Shown: one piece after another, positions 12,023 through 19,314 of the stretch
Layout of the letters: the number at the start of each line of letters is the position of its first letter
Position numbering within the stretch: the first letter of the stretch is position 1
Virus record (IMG/VR): IMGVR_UViG_3300034987_000007
Location: 1-20,013 of that record
Source of the DNA: a virus
DNA length: 20,013 nt
Reading direction: 5' to 3' (one strand)
Translations under genes and position numbers: made by a program
The notes under the pieces: model-generated
Seen by the model: the letters and a program-made list of their open reading frames with translations, nothing else
Told to the model about the DNA's origin: nothing
Database searches by the model: none

Positions 12023-12940
12023 TTACTCATTATCATACTGTGACTCGACCATTTGCTTATGGAGCAATTGTTGAGCCAGACCGTTTCTCAAACCCCGTTT
12101 ACTATCCGGGACAACGGTCGGTTTATAACTCACACTATCATTATACACGCCACCAGGCAAAGTTGCAGAAAGATAAGCATTGAAGTTTGGTACAAACGTT
12201 AAAGCTTTCATCATCTCTGCCTGTGATATCGCATTAGCTTCTGTGATTGCATTATTCATTGCTTCTAATGCAATCTCAGTCTCTGAATCTTCTTCGTCCT
12301 CTTTTTCTTCTTCTGGCTCAGATACTTCTTCTTCCTCTTCGAAGTATTCGTCTTCGCCATAGCCTTCTCTTTGTAATTGCAATTGAACCCATTCGTCATA
12401 GAACGGATCATTTGGATCAGGCTCATTATTTAGTAAACCGTTGTCTAGTAACCACTGATAAAGTGCGTCTTGATACCCTGGACAACTTGGATCAGACAAC
12501 GGATTAAAACAGTTATCATATCTATATGTATATGTGAGAAGCGGGTCCTCGATTGTACCTGGACCTTCTACGCCCATCTCACCTTGACCCCAAAACTCAA
12601 TTGGCACATTCTGAATTGGTATTGACTTTGTAATAGTATTACCTGGTATTCCCGTCCAGTCATCAACCTCTCTGAACAGATAGCCACCGTCGATAGCGTT
12701 TTCATTTTGAATGTAGACTTTTGTTGGGTCTTCTGGATCCTTGATGATCCTGTATCGATACACTACGCCATTAACAATAAGACTTGCTTGAGGTGGCAAT
12801 ACGCTAAGTGGATCCCAAGTGAAGTAAGTTCCACTAGTTCCACTTATAGCATTAGAAGTTGAACCCGCAGTCTCTTCAGAGTAGCAGTAAGAGGAGGAGA
12901 GCGCCAAGAGCGCCGCCGCCAAGTAAAGTCTTCGTTTCAC
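12023..12940 (-). CDS. Exported acidic protein of unknown function (305 aa)
   Basis: Starts with GTG at 12940. Residues 1-21 are a signal peptide (MKRRLYLAAALLALSSSYCY), with cleavage near CYS/EETAG. The N-terminal 180 residues are strand-rich (SLIVNGVVYRYRIIKDPED, then KSIPIQNVPIEFWGQGEMG). A very acidic stretch follows around residues 195-225 (EDEYFEEEEEVSEPEEEKED). The C-terminus is helical with many Asn and Ala and ends QLLHKQMVESQYDNE. Its first 65 bases lie inside the preceding gene in another frame, so the signal peptide coding overlaps the membrane tail of that gene. SD GAGATGA is close to the GTG. I do not recognise a family; it belongs to the late exported block. Confidence 0.65.
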   Translation of the reverse strand: MKRRLYLAAALLALSSSYCYSEETAGSTSNAISGTSGTYFTWDPLSVLPPQASLIVNGVVYRYRIIKDPEDPTKVYIQNENAIDGGYLFREVDDWTGIPGNTITKSIPIQNVPIEFWGQGEMGVEGPGTIEDPLLTYTYRYDNCFNPLSDPSCPGYQDALYQWLLDNGLLNNEPDPNDPFYDEWVQLQLQREGYGEDEYFEEEEEVSEPEEEKEDEEDSETEIALEAMNNAITEANAISQAEMMKALTFVPNFNAYLSATLPGGVYNDSVSYKPTVVPDSKRGLRNGLAQQLLHKQMVESQYDNE

Positions 12941-13448
12941 TACTCATCTCTCTTTTGTTTTCTTGGTCGCCATTTGGCGCACCACCGTTAACTTCCCACG
13001 CCGCCTTCGCTTGCGGTCCAATCATGCCATCATACGGGCAAGGGGTGCCTGCCATCATCATAGCATCAAAGACACGTTTGTCTTGACACATGGTCGATAC
13101 GGCTGCCACCTTCATTCCCATGTCATAGAGTGTCTTAGATAGCTTTAGCCTCTCACAGTTCATATCTCGAACTGTGGCACCGGCTGATAAGCCGAGGATT
13201 TGTGTTTGAACGGCACCTGCAACTCCAACTGTACACAAATCAGAATTAGCTGTATTGATTTGTGGTGCGATTGCTGAAGGAGGTGGTGATTTGACTGTAG
13301 TTTCCGAAGTTGCGTTTGTGTTAACGTTACTGTTTGTATCGGATTGAGTACAGATGTAGCCTTCAGGACATCCTGCGGCTTCTTGTGCCTGAACGGCAGT
13401 TGCCCATAAAAATAGGGTCAATGCACCTAATAATAATTGTCTGAACAT
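12876..13448 (-). CDS. Exported protein with C-terminal membrane anchor (190 aa)
   Basis: ATG 13448 is chosen because GGAGAG lies six bases upstream; the earlier ATG at 13469 lacks a site. Residues 1-22 are a signal peptide (MFRQLLLGALTLFLWATAVQA), cleaved before QEAAG. A Ser/Thr/Asn linker with polyproline (SPPPSAIAP) follows, then a Cys-containing domain with DLCTVGVAGAVQTQILG, MNCERLKLSKTLYDMGMKVA and AVSTMCQDKRVFDAMMMAGT-PCPY. The last residues are a hydrophobic tail (LLGGGALGALLLLLLL) ending the chain, so it is probably anchored in the inner membrane facing the periplasm. I recall the MCQD/AGTPCP pattern from other T4-like marine phages, without a known role. It is first in the block, 30 nt after a late start. 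Confidence 0.7.
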   Translation of the reverse strand: MFRQLLLGALTLFLWATAVQAQEAAGCPEGYICTQSDTNSNVNTNATSETTVKSPPPSAIAPQINTANSDLCTVGVAGAVQTQILGLSAGATVRDMNCERLKLSKTLYDMGMKVAAVSTMCQDKRVFDAMMMAGTPCPYDGMIGPQAKAAWEVNGGAPNGDQENKREMSSETKTLLGGGALGALLLLLLL

Positions 13449-13485
13449 AACTCTCTCCAAATAGTTCATTTTTTACCCACGACGA

Positions 13486-13493
13486 TATTTATA
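13486..13493 (-). promoter_or_regulatory. T4-type late promoter of the exported-protein block
   Basis: Minus-strand TATAAATA, exact late consensus. Expected start near 13480, about 30 nt before the first gene of the block. Its first base is the last base of the T-tract of the upstream terminator, so terminator and late promoter are fused. Confidence 0.8.
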
Positions 13494-13517
13494 AAAAAAG
13501 GGCGCCCGAAAGCGCCC
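13493..13517 (-). terminator. Intrinsic terminator after the 120-aa membrane gene
   Basis: Stem GGGCGC / GCGCCC (13517-13512 and 13505-13500), loop of six with TTTCGG, then seven T on the minus strand. Lies 24 nt after the stop of the 120-aa membrane protein. Confidence 0.9.
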
Positions 13518-13540
13518 TAAGTTGGAGAGAGAGGTTTTAA

Positions 13541-13903
13541 TTATTCTTCTTTATCTGTTACTTCAAGTATTTCCCACTTGATTAGTGTTGCAAATGCATC
13601 AGTCATAATATTGATAACAATCCAAGGTGCAGACGCAATTGCGATAAACTGATATAACGGGTCGCCTGTAGAATATAACAATGCAGTAGCACCAAACTGA
13701 ATGAAGCGACTAGACCAAGCATCTGCGACCTCAATTTCTGAGTTGACGTTTGAAATGCTTAGACCGCTTAGAAGTGTGAAGCATAACCAGTAGAACATAA
13801 GTGCAAACACAACTTGTACTGCGGCTAGAGTGGGCAATGCCCAAGGTGCATAGTCTGGAATATAGACTGCTATTAGAATTAGTGCTAAGTGAATATAACG
13901 CAA
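13541..13903 (-). CDS. Polytopic inner-membrane protein (120 aa)
   Basis: Starts with TTG at 13903, supported by AGGAG seven bases upstream and by the absence of an in-frame ATG before the first membrane segment. Hydrophobic segments: about residues 3-17 (YIHLALILIAVYI), 23-48 (LPTLAAVQVVFALMFYWLCF and on), 71-80, and 84-104 (YQFIAIASAPWIVINIMTDA). The C-terminus is charged (EILEVTDKEE). Three or four helices are likely. Size and place, directly before the late exported and lysis block, allow a holin or antiholin role, but it lies before a terminator and so belongs to the CobS-side transcript. Function unknown. Confidence 0.65.
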   Translation of the reverse strand: MRYIHLALILIAVYIPDYAPWALPTLAAVQVVFALMFYWLCFTLLSGLSISNVNSEIEVADAWSSRFIQFGATALLYSTGDPLYQFIAIASAPWIVINIMTDAFATLIKWEILEVTDKEE

Positions 13904-13921
13904 AAGTTACTCCTTTTAATA

Positions 13922-13940
13922 AGGGGTCCCGAAGACCCCT
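13922..13940 (-). terminator. Hairpin after the CobS-like gene
   Basis: Stem AGGGGTC / GACCCCT with loop TTCGG on the minus strand, about 20 nt after the stop of the CobS-like gene. The bases that follow (TTATTAAAAGG) are only partly T-rich, so read-through into the 120-aa membrane gene is likely. Confidence 0.65.
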
Positions 13941-13960
13941 CTTTGATTTATTTAGAGTGA

Positions 13961-15124
13961 TTAGAACGGGCTATCATCGCCATCGTTCTCTATATCGTAG
14001 GAGTAGACCCCATCCGTCGCAGTGTTTGCGGCGTCCATGCCAGCATCGATTTTCTCATAGAGGTCGATGAATGCGGCACGGGTATCAGCATCGAAGCGGT
14101 TCACACACAGTTCAATCGCTTTCTTCTTATCTTTGAAGATTGAGAAAGTCTGGACAATGTGACACAGGCGGCGAGTAGAGATGATATCATCAACACCACC
14201 ATCTTCGAAGGTCGAACGAATTGCTTGACCCCACTTCACAAGGTTCTCAGCAAACTCTTCATCATTCGCACCGAACTTGTCCATGTGATTGACGATAATC
14301 TTTTTCTCGACTGAAGCAGATGGGTACGGCTGTTCAAGTGTCACGTTGAAACGCTCAAGGAAAGCTTCATCGATGATGGTAGCCGCAATGAAGCGACCAG
14401 CCTCATCACCTTGACCTTTAGTGTTTGCAGTAGCAATCACGTTGAAGCCAGGGGCAGGGCGAACAACTTCACCAGTCTTCTTAATCAGAACTGGCTTGCC
14501 CTCAAGCACACCTTGCAGAGCCATCAACTTGTTAGAGCCACGGTCAATCTCATCAATCAGCAGGATCGCACCTGCTTCCATCGCTTTGATAACTGGACCC
14601 TTAGCGAAGACAGTCTCACCGTTCAGCAAGCGGAAGCCACCGATCAAATCATCTTCATCAGTCTCAGGTGTAATCTGAACACGCACGTATTCACGCTTTG
14701 CATTCGCACAAGCCTGTTCAATCATCATAGTCTTACCGTTACCAGACAAGCCAGCAACGAACATTGGGAAGAACATGCGAGATTCGATAATCTGCTTTAC
14801 GTCTTTGAAGTAGCCCCAACGGACAAACTCTTTCATTTTCTCAGGAATGTAAACTTCAGAATTCATAGTTGATTGAACCTGTGGTGCTGGTGCGACTGGC
14901 GCAGGTTGCGTTGTAGGCATCTGCACAATTTTTGCAGTGCCGAGCGACATAGCGTAACGACCGTAGCCTGCTTTGTCACACTTCTTCATCAAGCCCGTAG
15001 CAGTGCCACGCTTTGCACCGACAGAAGCGGCAAAGTCATACATCTCTTTACGGGTGAAAGATTCTGCGTTTGGGTTAGCAGATGCGAAAGCTTCGAAAAG
15101 CTGGGTTTGGTTCATAGTAGTCAT
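13961..15124 (-). CDS. cobS: AAA+ ATPase, CobS/MoxR-like
   Basis: 387 aa. Start ATG 15124 (MTTMNQTQLF) has GAGAGAGA about six bases upstream; an in-frame ATG at 15142 is a weaker alternative. An N-terminal helical domain with helix-turn-helix look (FTRKEMYDFAASVGAKRGTA) and a Pro-rich linker precede the ATPase. Walker A is GLSGNGKT (about residue 125), Walker B ILLIDEIDRG (about 187), sensor-1 strand VIATANT (about 228), and the DEAFLERFNV arginine-finger region follows. Related to CobS, the ATPase of aerobic cobaltochelatase, and common in marine T4-like phages as an auxiliary gene. The next gene upstream is a CobT-like partner, so the two probably form an ATPase/VWA pair. Cobalt insertion itself is not shown. 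A promoter lies at 15161-15189. Confidence 0.88.
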   Translation of the reverse strand: MTTMNQTQLFEAFASANPNAESFTRKEMYDFAASVGAKRGTATGLMKKCDKAGYGRYAMSLGTAKIVQMPTTQPAPVAPAPQVQSTMNSEVYIPEKMKEFVRWGYFKDVKQIIESRMFFPMFVAGLSGNGKTMMIEQACANAKREYVRVQITPETDEDDLIGGFRLLNGETVFAKGPVIKAMEAGAILLIDEIDRGSNKLMALQGVLEGKPVLIKKTGEVVRPAPGFNVIATANTKGQGDEAGRFIAATIIDEAFLERFNVTLEQPYPSASVEKKIIVNHMDKFGANDEEFAENLVKWGQAIRSTFEDGGVDDIISTRRLCHIVQTFSIFKDKKKAIELCVNRFDADTRAAFIDLYEKIDAGMDAANTATDGVYSYDIENDGDDSPF

Positions 15125-15160
15125 AACAAATCTCTCTCTCATTTCTCACGTTACATACAT

Positions 15161-15189
15161 AATATAATCGGTAAGTTGGTAGAAGTCAA
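15161..15189 (-). promoter_or_regulatory. Sigma70-type promoter of the CobS-like gene
   Basis: Minus-strand TTGACT (15189-15184), exactly 17 nt, TATATT (15166-15161). Expected start near 15154. The -35 lies in the loop of an inverted repeat (15173-15205). Confidence 0.78.
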
Positions 15190-15210
15190 GGGTTCCTACC
15201 AACTTTTTTT
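15173..15210 (+). repeat. Inverted repeat around the -35 of the CobS-like promoter; terminator-like on plus strand
   Basis: AAGTTGGTAG (15173-15182) and CTACCAACTT (15196-15205) are perfect 10-bp arms with a 13-nt loop that contains the -35 box; the left arm lies in the promoter spacer. On the plus strand the right arm runs into seven T (15204-15210), giving the shape of an intrinsic terminator for transcription against the operon. It could instead be an operator for a dimeric repressor. Confidence 0.65.
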
Positions 15211-15217
15211 GGTTTTT

Positions 15218-17467
15218 TTAGGCAACCAACTCAGCAAACTTTTGAGTCACAACTCGGCTCTTTTTCTTCGAACCGTTAGACTTGCTGAAAGCCTTAGCGA
15301 TTTTCTTTGCAGTCATATCGCTATCAACTTCGAGACCATCGACCTCACCTTTCATCTCTTTAGTGTCGGCTTGCAGGATGAACCGACGCTGGTAGCCAAG
15401 GTGTTCATCAAGAACGATAACACCGTTGTTGCGTAGCTGGCGACGGATGCCGTTACGCTTTGAAGCAAAATCAGGGTCCCACTTGCCTTCATTGATCCAA
15501 GAGATTGCCTGCTTGATAACACCGTTCATGTCATAGTTGTTCTGAGCAATGAAGTAGTTGACAGTTGTACAACCCATCTTTTCAATCGCTTTGATCAAGC
15601 TTGCAGTGATTTGCAGACCGTTCATGCCGTAGGTACGTGTTGGCATTTTAATCATCTTGCCGTTCACCTCAGTCATAACAGCGTTGCCATACAGGCGACC
15701 ATTTTGAGCATCATCACCAGAGCGGTAACAAATGCTATTGCTATCGCCGTCAGTCAGAGTGACAAAGTTCATTTTCTGAACTGGGTGCTTCTGGCGGAAC
15801 TCTTCAATCTTGTACTGCATTGCCATCAGAGCCGTGTTCAGAGGTGTGTTACCAAGCTCTTCAAACTCGGAGCGACCAGAGTAGCGATTGGTTGTCTGCC
15901 AGAACGTCATGCGCATAGCTTCTTCATAGTCACGCTTTGACATTGAAGAGTTGAACAGTTCAAGTAGAGCCAATTCTTCAGAAGAGATATGAGTGACTGT
16001 TGGCTTTGCAATACGCTTTGCTTGCATGTATCGCTGCCAAACACCACCATCGTGCATTGAAGTGAATGCATAAACTTCGAAAGGAATGCCGACACGCTTA
16101 CAGAACATCAACAGAGCCATAGTCTGGCGAAGCACTGAAGGAAGCATGTGGTGCATAGACCCAGAGTAGTCAACTAGCATCATCATGCCGTGGCTCTTGG
16201 CGTCTGCCAATTGACGTGCCTGCTTGAACAGGTTGTCATCATACTTGTAGCGGTGAAGCTTGTTCACGTCTAGGGTACCACGAGTAGACGTGCGAGCCCG
16301 AGCCGAACGATAAGCCGCTTTGCGCATTTCGAATTCTTTGACCATCAGATTCACGACCTGCTTTGTTTCACGCAAGAACTCAGCATACTTGGCTTCTGGA
16401 AACGTTTCATCTTCAGGAACCATACCCCATGAACGCATACGCATAACACGCTCTTCAGTAGAATTGCGGCGAGCCTGAGCAATCACGCTGTAAGGCACTG
16501 TAGAAGCTTTTGCTTCAGCTTTAGTCAGACCCTTAGCATAGATAACACCATCTTCATTCAGAAGCTTGTTGGCGTTCTGAGTGTAGTTCACATCGGTCAA
16601 AGCTTCTTGGTCCATCAGACCGCTCTCAGGTGTCTCAGGATCACCAGCCTCGCCAGCGTCTTCTTCTTCACCGTCTTGAGTTTCGCCTTCACCCTCTTGA
16701 GCGTCTTGACCTTCGCCTTCTTGCTCTTCTTCGCCTTCAGACTGGTCATTTTCTTGACCCTCTTCACGGGCATCGATAATAACGTCAGGCTTCTCGGTCA
16801 TCTCTTCACCGTCTTCTTCACCCTTTTCATCAGTGAGAACACCGACAGTCATAGTCTGACCTTCTTGACCATCGTCGCCGTCTTGACCTTCTTGCTCTTG
16901 CTCTTGCTGGTCTTCAGCTTTCTGCTTGAGCCATGCTTGAATGTCACGGCAGCACTGGACTACATCATCGTAAGTCTCACAAGCTTTTGCTTGCTCAACA
17001 AACTGCAGTTCATCATCTGCGAACGGCACTTCAATCATATCACGTGCTTTTGCGTGAAGATTCAAACGATCCATGAAATGCAGAGTGTGAATCTGGTCAA
17101 GCTTATCTTTGACACCGAACAAGTCTAGCTCATTCATCAACGTGACATAGCCACGCTTGAAGTTACCGACAAGACCGGGATATTTGCGAAGGATCAACTT
17201 TTCAATGCGAACATCTTCAACGATGTTCAACCATGAGTGAGGAATGCCCTCGCTCATGTATTCATGAAAGTTCTCAGGAGTGAATAGTGCGTGAGACACT
17301 TCGTGACCGACAAGCATATCGAACACATCTTTGCCCATGTCTTTCCAGAGCGGAAGACCGAGTGTACGTGTTTTCACGTCAAAGAAGGCAGTCTCATAAT
17401 TGCCTTGTTGCACAGTGATGTTCTCATTAGCGAGAAGACGTGCAAGTGTGGATTTCTGATTTAACAT
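15218..17467 (-). CDS. cobT: CobT-like protein: zincin-like N-terminus and VWA domain
   Basis: 749 aa from ATG 17467 (MLNQKSTLARLL), which has AGAGAGG seven bases upstream; a longer frame to 17536 would begin upstream of the promoter start and is rejected. An N-terminal metallopeptidase-like motif HEVSH (residues 55-59) in GHEVSHALFTPE is followed by NIVEDVRIEKL (81-91), which could give the third zinc ligand. A long acidic Glu/Gln/Asp/Gly linker spans about residues 185-300. The C-terminal VWA domain has MIDAS DYSGSM (433-438) and a later TLTDGDSN (about 570). CobT, the VWA partner of CobS in cobaltochelatase, shares the acidic linker and VWA. Gene order next to the AAA+ gene supports a MoxR/VWA-type complex. 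Whether HEVSH is catalytic is not known. Confidence 0.8.
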   Translation of the reverse strand: MLNQKSTLARLLANENITVQQGNYETAFFDVKTRTLGLPLWKDMGKDVFDMLVGHEVSHALFTPENFHEYMSEGIPHSWLNIVEDVRIEKLILRKYPGLVGNFKRGYVTLMNELDLFGVKDKLDQIHTLHFMDRLNLHAKARDMIEVPFADDELQFVEQAKACETYDDVVQCCRDIQAWLKQKAEDQQEQEQEGQDGDDGQEGQTMTVGVLTDEKGEEDGEEMTEKPDVIIDAREEGQENDQSEGEEEQEGEGQDAQEGEGETQDGEEEDAGEAGDPETPESGLMDQEALTDVNYTQNANKLLNEDGVIYAKGLTKAEAKASTVPYSVIAQARRNSTEERVMRMRSWGMVPEDETFPEAKYAEFLRETKQVVNLMVKEFEMRKAAYRSARARTSTRGTLDVNKLHRYKYDDNLFKQARQLADAKSHGMMMLVDYSGSMHHMLPSVLRQTMALLMFCKRVGIPFEVYAFTSMHDGGVWQRYMQAKRIAKPTVTHISSEELALLELFNSSMSKRDYEEAMRMTFWQTTNRYSGRSEFEELGNTPLNTALMAMQYKIEEFRQKHPVQKMNFVTLTDGDSNSICYRSGDDAQNGRLYGNAVMTEVNGKMIKMPTRTYGMNGLQITASLIKAIEKMGCTTVNYFIAQNNYDMNGVIKQAISWINEGKWDPDFASKRNGIRRQLRNNGVIVLDEHLGYQRRFILQADTKEMKGEVDGLEVDSDMTAKKIAKAFSKSNGSKKKSRVVTQKFAELVA

Positions 17468-17494
17468 ACTGTAACCTCTCTCAATTACAGTTAT

Positions 17495-17523
17495 AGTATA
17501 GGCGGACTGAACGTGTTTGTCAA
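17495..17523 (-). promoter_or_regulatory. Sigma70-type promoter of the CobT-like gene
   Basis: Minus-strand TTGACA (17523-17518), exactly 17 nt, TATACT (17500-17495). Expected start near 17488, giving a leader of about 20 nt that carries the AGAGAGG ribosome site. Confidence 0.83.
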
Positions 17524-17544
17524 GGCTTTCCGCCAAAAAAAGCC
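17524..17544. repeat. Small inverted repeat abutting the CobT-like -35 box
   Basis: GGCTTT (17524-17529) and AAAGCC (17539-17544) with a 9-nt loop, ending one base upstream of the TTGACA. It may be an operator or may be chance in A/T-run sequence. Confidence 0.35.
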
Positions 17545-17576
17545 AAAAAATAACCCCTTAGAAATCAAGGGGTTAT
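17545..17576 (-). terminator. Intrinsic terminator after the 206-aa gene
   Basis: Perfect 10-bp stem ATAACCCCTT / AAGGGGTTAT (17576-17567 and 17559-17550), loop of seven, then TTTTTT on the minus strand. About 14 nt after the stop at 17590. On the plus strand it also runs into a T-tract, so it is bidirectional in form. Confidence 0.92.
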
Positions 17577-17589
17577 CATTTTTTTAAAA

Positions 17590-18210
17590 TTAATTTTCCT
17601 CTTCGAGCGGTGTACCGTGTTCATCACAGGGTACGAGTTTAGGCGGAGAGTGCATCTCAAAGTATGTATCGATGAACTCCCAACCTAGGTTTTCGACACC
17701 TTCTTCATACTCTTCAGAGTACACCTCTTCGACCTCTTCGATGATAGCTTCTTGCTCTTCTTCTGGGATTTCTGTTTGATATGACTCAACAGTCCAATGC
17801 TCCCAACAACCATCCCAAGTTTCAATCATCTCAGCATCAGGATAGTCTTCTGTGATATCTACAAAGTCATCCGTCTCTTGAGGCATCAGTTGGTGCGTGA
17901 CCATAGCCACAACGTCAGGACCCGCTTCTGGATTGCTCTCATCCACGTCTAACGTTTCTTCACCTGTTTCTCGGTTCCATGTAGTGAACCCAAAGTCAGA
18001 CGCCCAATCAAATAGATTGTCATAGCCTTGACCATGAATGAAACTATATGCTTCTTCTTCAGTCTCTGGTACGCTGATTAAAAACGAACCCCAACGCCAA
18101 CCAAGCTCTTTGCGAAGAAAGATGGTATTGCCCTCTTCATCAATGCGCTTGAATGCGGTGAATTCAATAACTGACTTTTTGTATGTCGGCTCAAGTAAGT
18201 AATACTTCAT
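17590..18210 (-). CDS. Acidic phage protein of unknown function (206 aa)
   Basis: ATG 18210 with GGAGAT about eight bases upstream. Starts MKYYLLEPTYKKSVIEFTAF, with a strand-rich N-terminal region containing RKELGWRWGSFLIS and EEEAYSFIHGQGYDNLFDWA. The middle and C-terminus are very acidic with many Glu and Trp (ETWDGCWEHWTVESY and EEEQEAIIEEVEEVYSEEYE). No signal peptide or membrane segment. The strong negative charge could suit a DNA-mimic or a partner of a basic host protein, but nothing specific shows this. It is the last gene of the presumed early run before a strong terminator. Family unknown. Confidence 0.65.
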   Translation of the reverse strand: MKYYLLEPTYKKSVIEFTAFKRIDEEGNTIFLRKELGWRWGSFLISVPETEEEAYSFIHGQGYDNLFDWASDFGFTTWNRETGEETLDVDESNPEAGPDVVAMVTHQLMPQETDDFVDITEDYPDAEMIETWDGCWEHWTVESYQTEIPEEEQEAIIEEVEEVYSEEYEEGVENLGWEFIDTYFEMHSPPKLVPCDEHGTPLEEEN

Positions 18211-18220
18211 TTTATATCTC

Positions 18221-18775
18221 CTATGCTACTTTAAACCATTCTGGGATTTCACGTTTGGTCCAAACCATTTTGAACCGACTCTGTTTAGTTTGATAGAATG
18301 CACGATACGATTTAACAACATCTTCAAACATACATTCTGGATTAGACTTCATCGCCAGAGGCTGTTGAGTCAGATAGCCAACATCAATATTTCGTGGAGG
18401 CGTGGCTAGAATTTTACGCAATTTAGTATCTGTCATATGCTCTTTGCCGTATCGATACTTGTATTCGTCACACAAGGCGGCAAAGTGAACATAGTGCCAG
18501 TTGTAATTGTTATTTGATTGCATTGTCCAGATAGTGCATGGGTGCGCTTGGTGCGCAACACGATACAGCACTTTCTCTAAGTCTGGATCAGGATGAACCC
18601 AATACTTGACATTCGTTTTACCAGACTTCGATGGTCGAAGCTCTACATTACCGTCAAGCATTCTGTGTGCTGTAGAAAGCATTTGACCACTCTCTACAAC
18701 CATCTTCACGACATGTTTATCGCACTGTAACTGTGCGGCTTTGACGGGATCTTTATCTAGTACGAATAAGTTCAT
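18221..18775 (-). CDS. Conserved phage/bacterial protein, CDKHVVK family, function unknown
   Basis: 184 aa. Starts MNLFVLDKDPVKAAQLQCDK and continues HVVKMVVESGQMLSTAHRML. Further on come AHPCTIWTMQSNNNYNWHYV and ALCDEYKYRYGKEH, and near the end YRAFYQTK and WTKREIPEWF. The series of a CDKHVVK helix, an HPC-x-x-W turn, a Trp-containing helix and CDEY-x-x-RYGK-x-H recurs, as I remember, in proteins of many phages and some bacteria. I know of no tested function; the conserved Lys, His, Cys and Asp could form an active site. The start overlaps the upstream stop (ATGA). No signal or membrane segment, so probably cytoplasmic and early. Confidence 0.75.
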   Translation of the reverse strand: MNLFVLDKDPVKAAQLQCDKHVVKMVVESGQMLSTAHRMLDGNVELRPSKSGKTNVKYWVHPDPDLEKVLYRVAHQAHPCTIWTMQSNNNYNWHYVHFAALCDEYKYRYGKEHMTDTKLRKILATPPRNIDVGYLTQQPLAMKSNPECMFEDVVKSYRAFYQTKQSRFKMVWTKREIPEWFKVA

Positions 18776-19008
18776 ACTGGGATCACTTCTATTGTTTCAG
18801 CGGCAAGCTTGCTGTCTTGCAAAATTTGAGTTGCAAGTTCAAGCAAGCAGTCATAACTTTTTGACATGAAGCAGTACACTGGATTTCCACCAGCGGGTCC
18901 GAACTCTTCAACAAGTTCGTATGTACAATTGTGTGACTCAGCAAACTGGCTAACGTCTGCTTCTGTTGCTTCGTGGCTAATATCAAGTTCAATCATAAAC
19001 ATAGTCAT
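18772..19008 (-). CDS. Small protein of unknown function (78 aa)
   Basis: Start ATG 19008 (MTMFMIELDISHEATEADVS) is chosen because GAGAGAGA lies directly upstream and the longer frame to 19092 runs inside the preceding gene. ATG 19002 or 18996 in the same frame are alternatives. Strand-helix-strand pattern: MIELDISHEATE, EADVSQFAESHN, CTYELVEEFGPAGGNPVYCF, LLELATQILQDSK, TIEVIPV, consistent with a small ferredoxin-like or ACT-like alpha/beta fold. The last codons overlap the next gene as ATGA. Family unknown. Confidence 0.65.
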   Translation of the reverse strand: MTMFMIELDISHEATEADVSQFAESHNCTYELVEEFGPAGGNPVYCFMSKSYDCLLELATQILQDSKLAAETIEVIPV

Positions 19009-19015
19009 TTCTCTC

Positions 19016-19288
19016 TCACATTGCATATAGTTTTTTAAGGTAGTCACGATACTTAGCAACTGCTTCGTGATCGCAATGAGGCTTTCGCTCATGATACGCT
19101 ATCTTACGTTCACAAATATCTAACTCTTTAGACGCTTGGGCACGTTCAATGATGCTATCACTACGCAACAATACTAACTTCAAGAGGAAGTAGTTGTCAA
19201 GGTGATTTTTAATCGCTGTTGTAGGATTAATTCGGGCAGCGACGGCTGGATTGAACGCACTGGAATTTGTGTCTGAGTAGAAAAACAT
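19016..19288 (-). CDS. Small helical protein of unknown function (90 aa)
   Basis: ATG 19288 behind AAAGG about nine bases upstream and a near-consensus promoter at 19315-19343. Starts MFFYSDTNSSAFNPAVAARI, then is largely helical and basic: NHLDNYFLLKLVLLRSDSII, ERAQASKELDICERKIAYHE and EAVAKYRDYLKKLYAM. No signal peptide. It is the first gene of a run of four (19016, 18772, 18221, 17590) that ends at the terminator near 17560. Family unknown. Confidence 0.65.
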   Translation of the reverse strand: MFFYSDTNSSAFNPAVAARINPTTAIKNHLDNYFLLKLVLLRSDSIIERAQASKELDICERKIAYHERKPHCDHEAVAKYRDYLKKLYAM

Positions 19289-19314
19289 ATCAAAACCTTT
19301 CTTGTTACATTATT

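Noticed and set aside
12180-12362. Ser-rich plus-strand frames opposite the acidic part of the 305-aa gene
   Set aside because: Reverse-strand reading of GAA/GAG-rich codons gives Ser/Leu runs; shadow frame without start signals.
16607-17128. Long Phe/Leu-rich plus-strand frame opposite the CobT-like acidic linker
   Set aside because: Looks like a membrane protein only because it is the antisense of Glu/Gln codons; no ribosome site, and the VWA gene is well supported.
17468-17536. N-terminal extension of the CobT-like protein to ATG 17536
   Set aside because: It would start upstream of the promoter and its predicted RNA start, and has no ribosome site; ATG 17467 has both.
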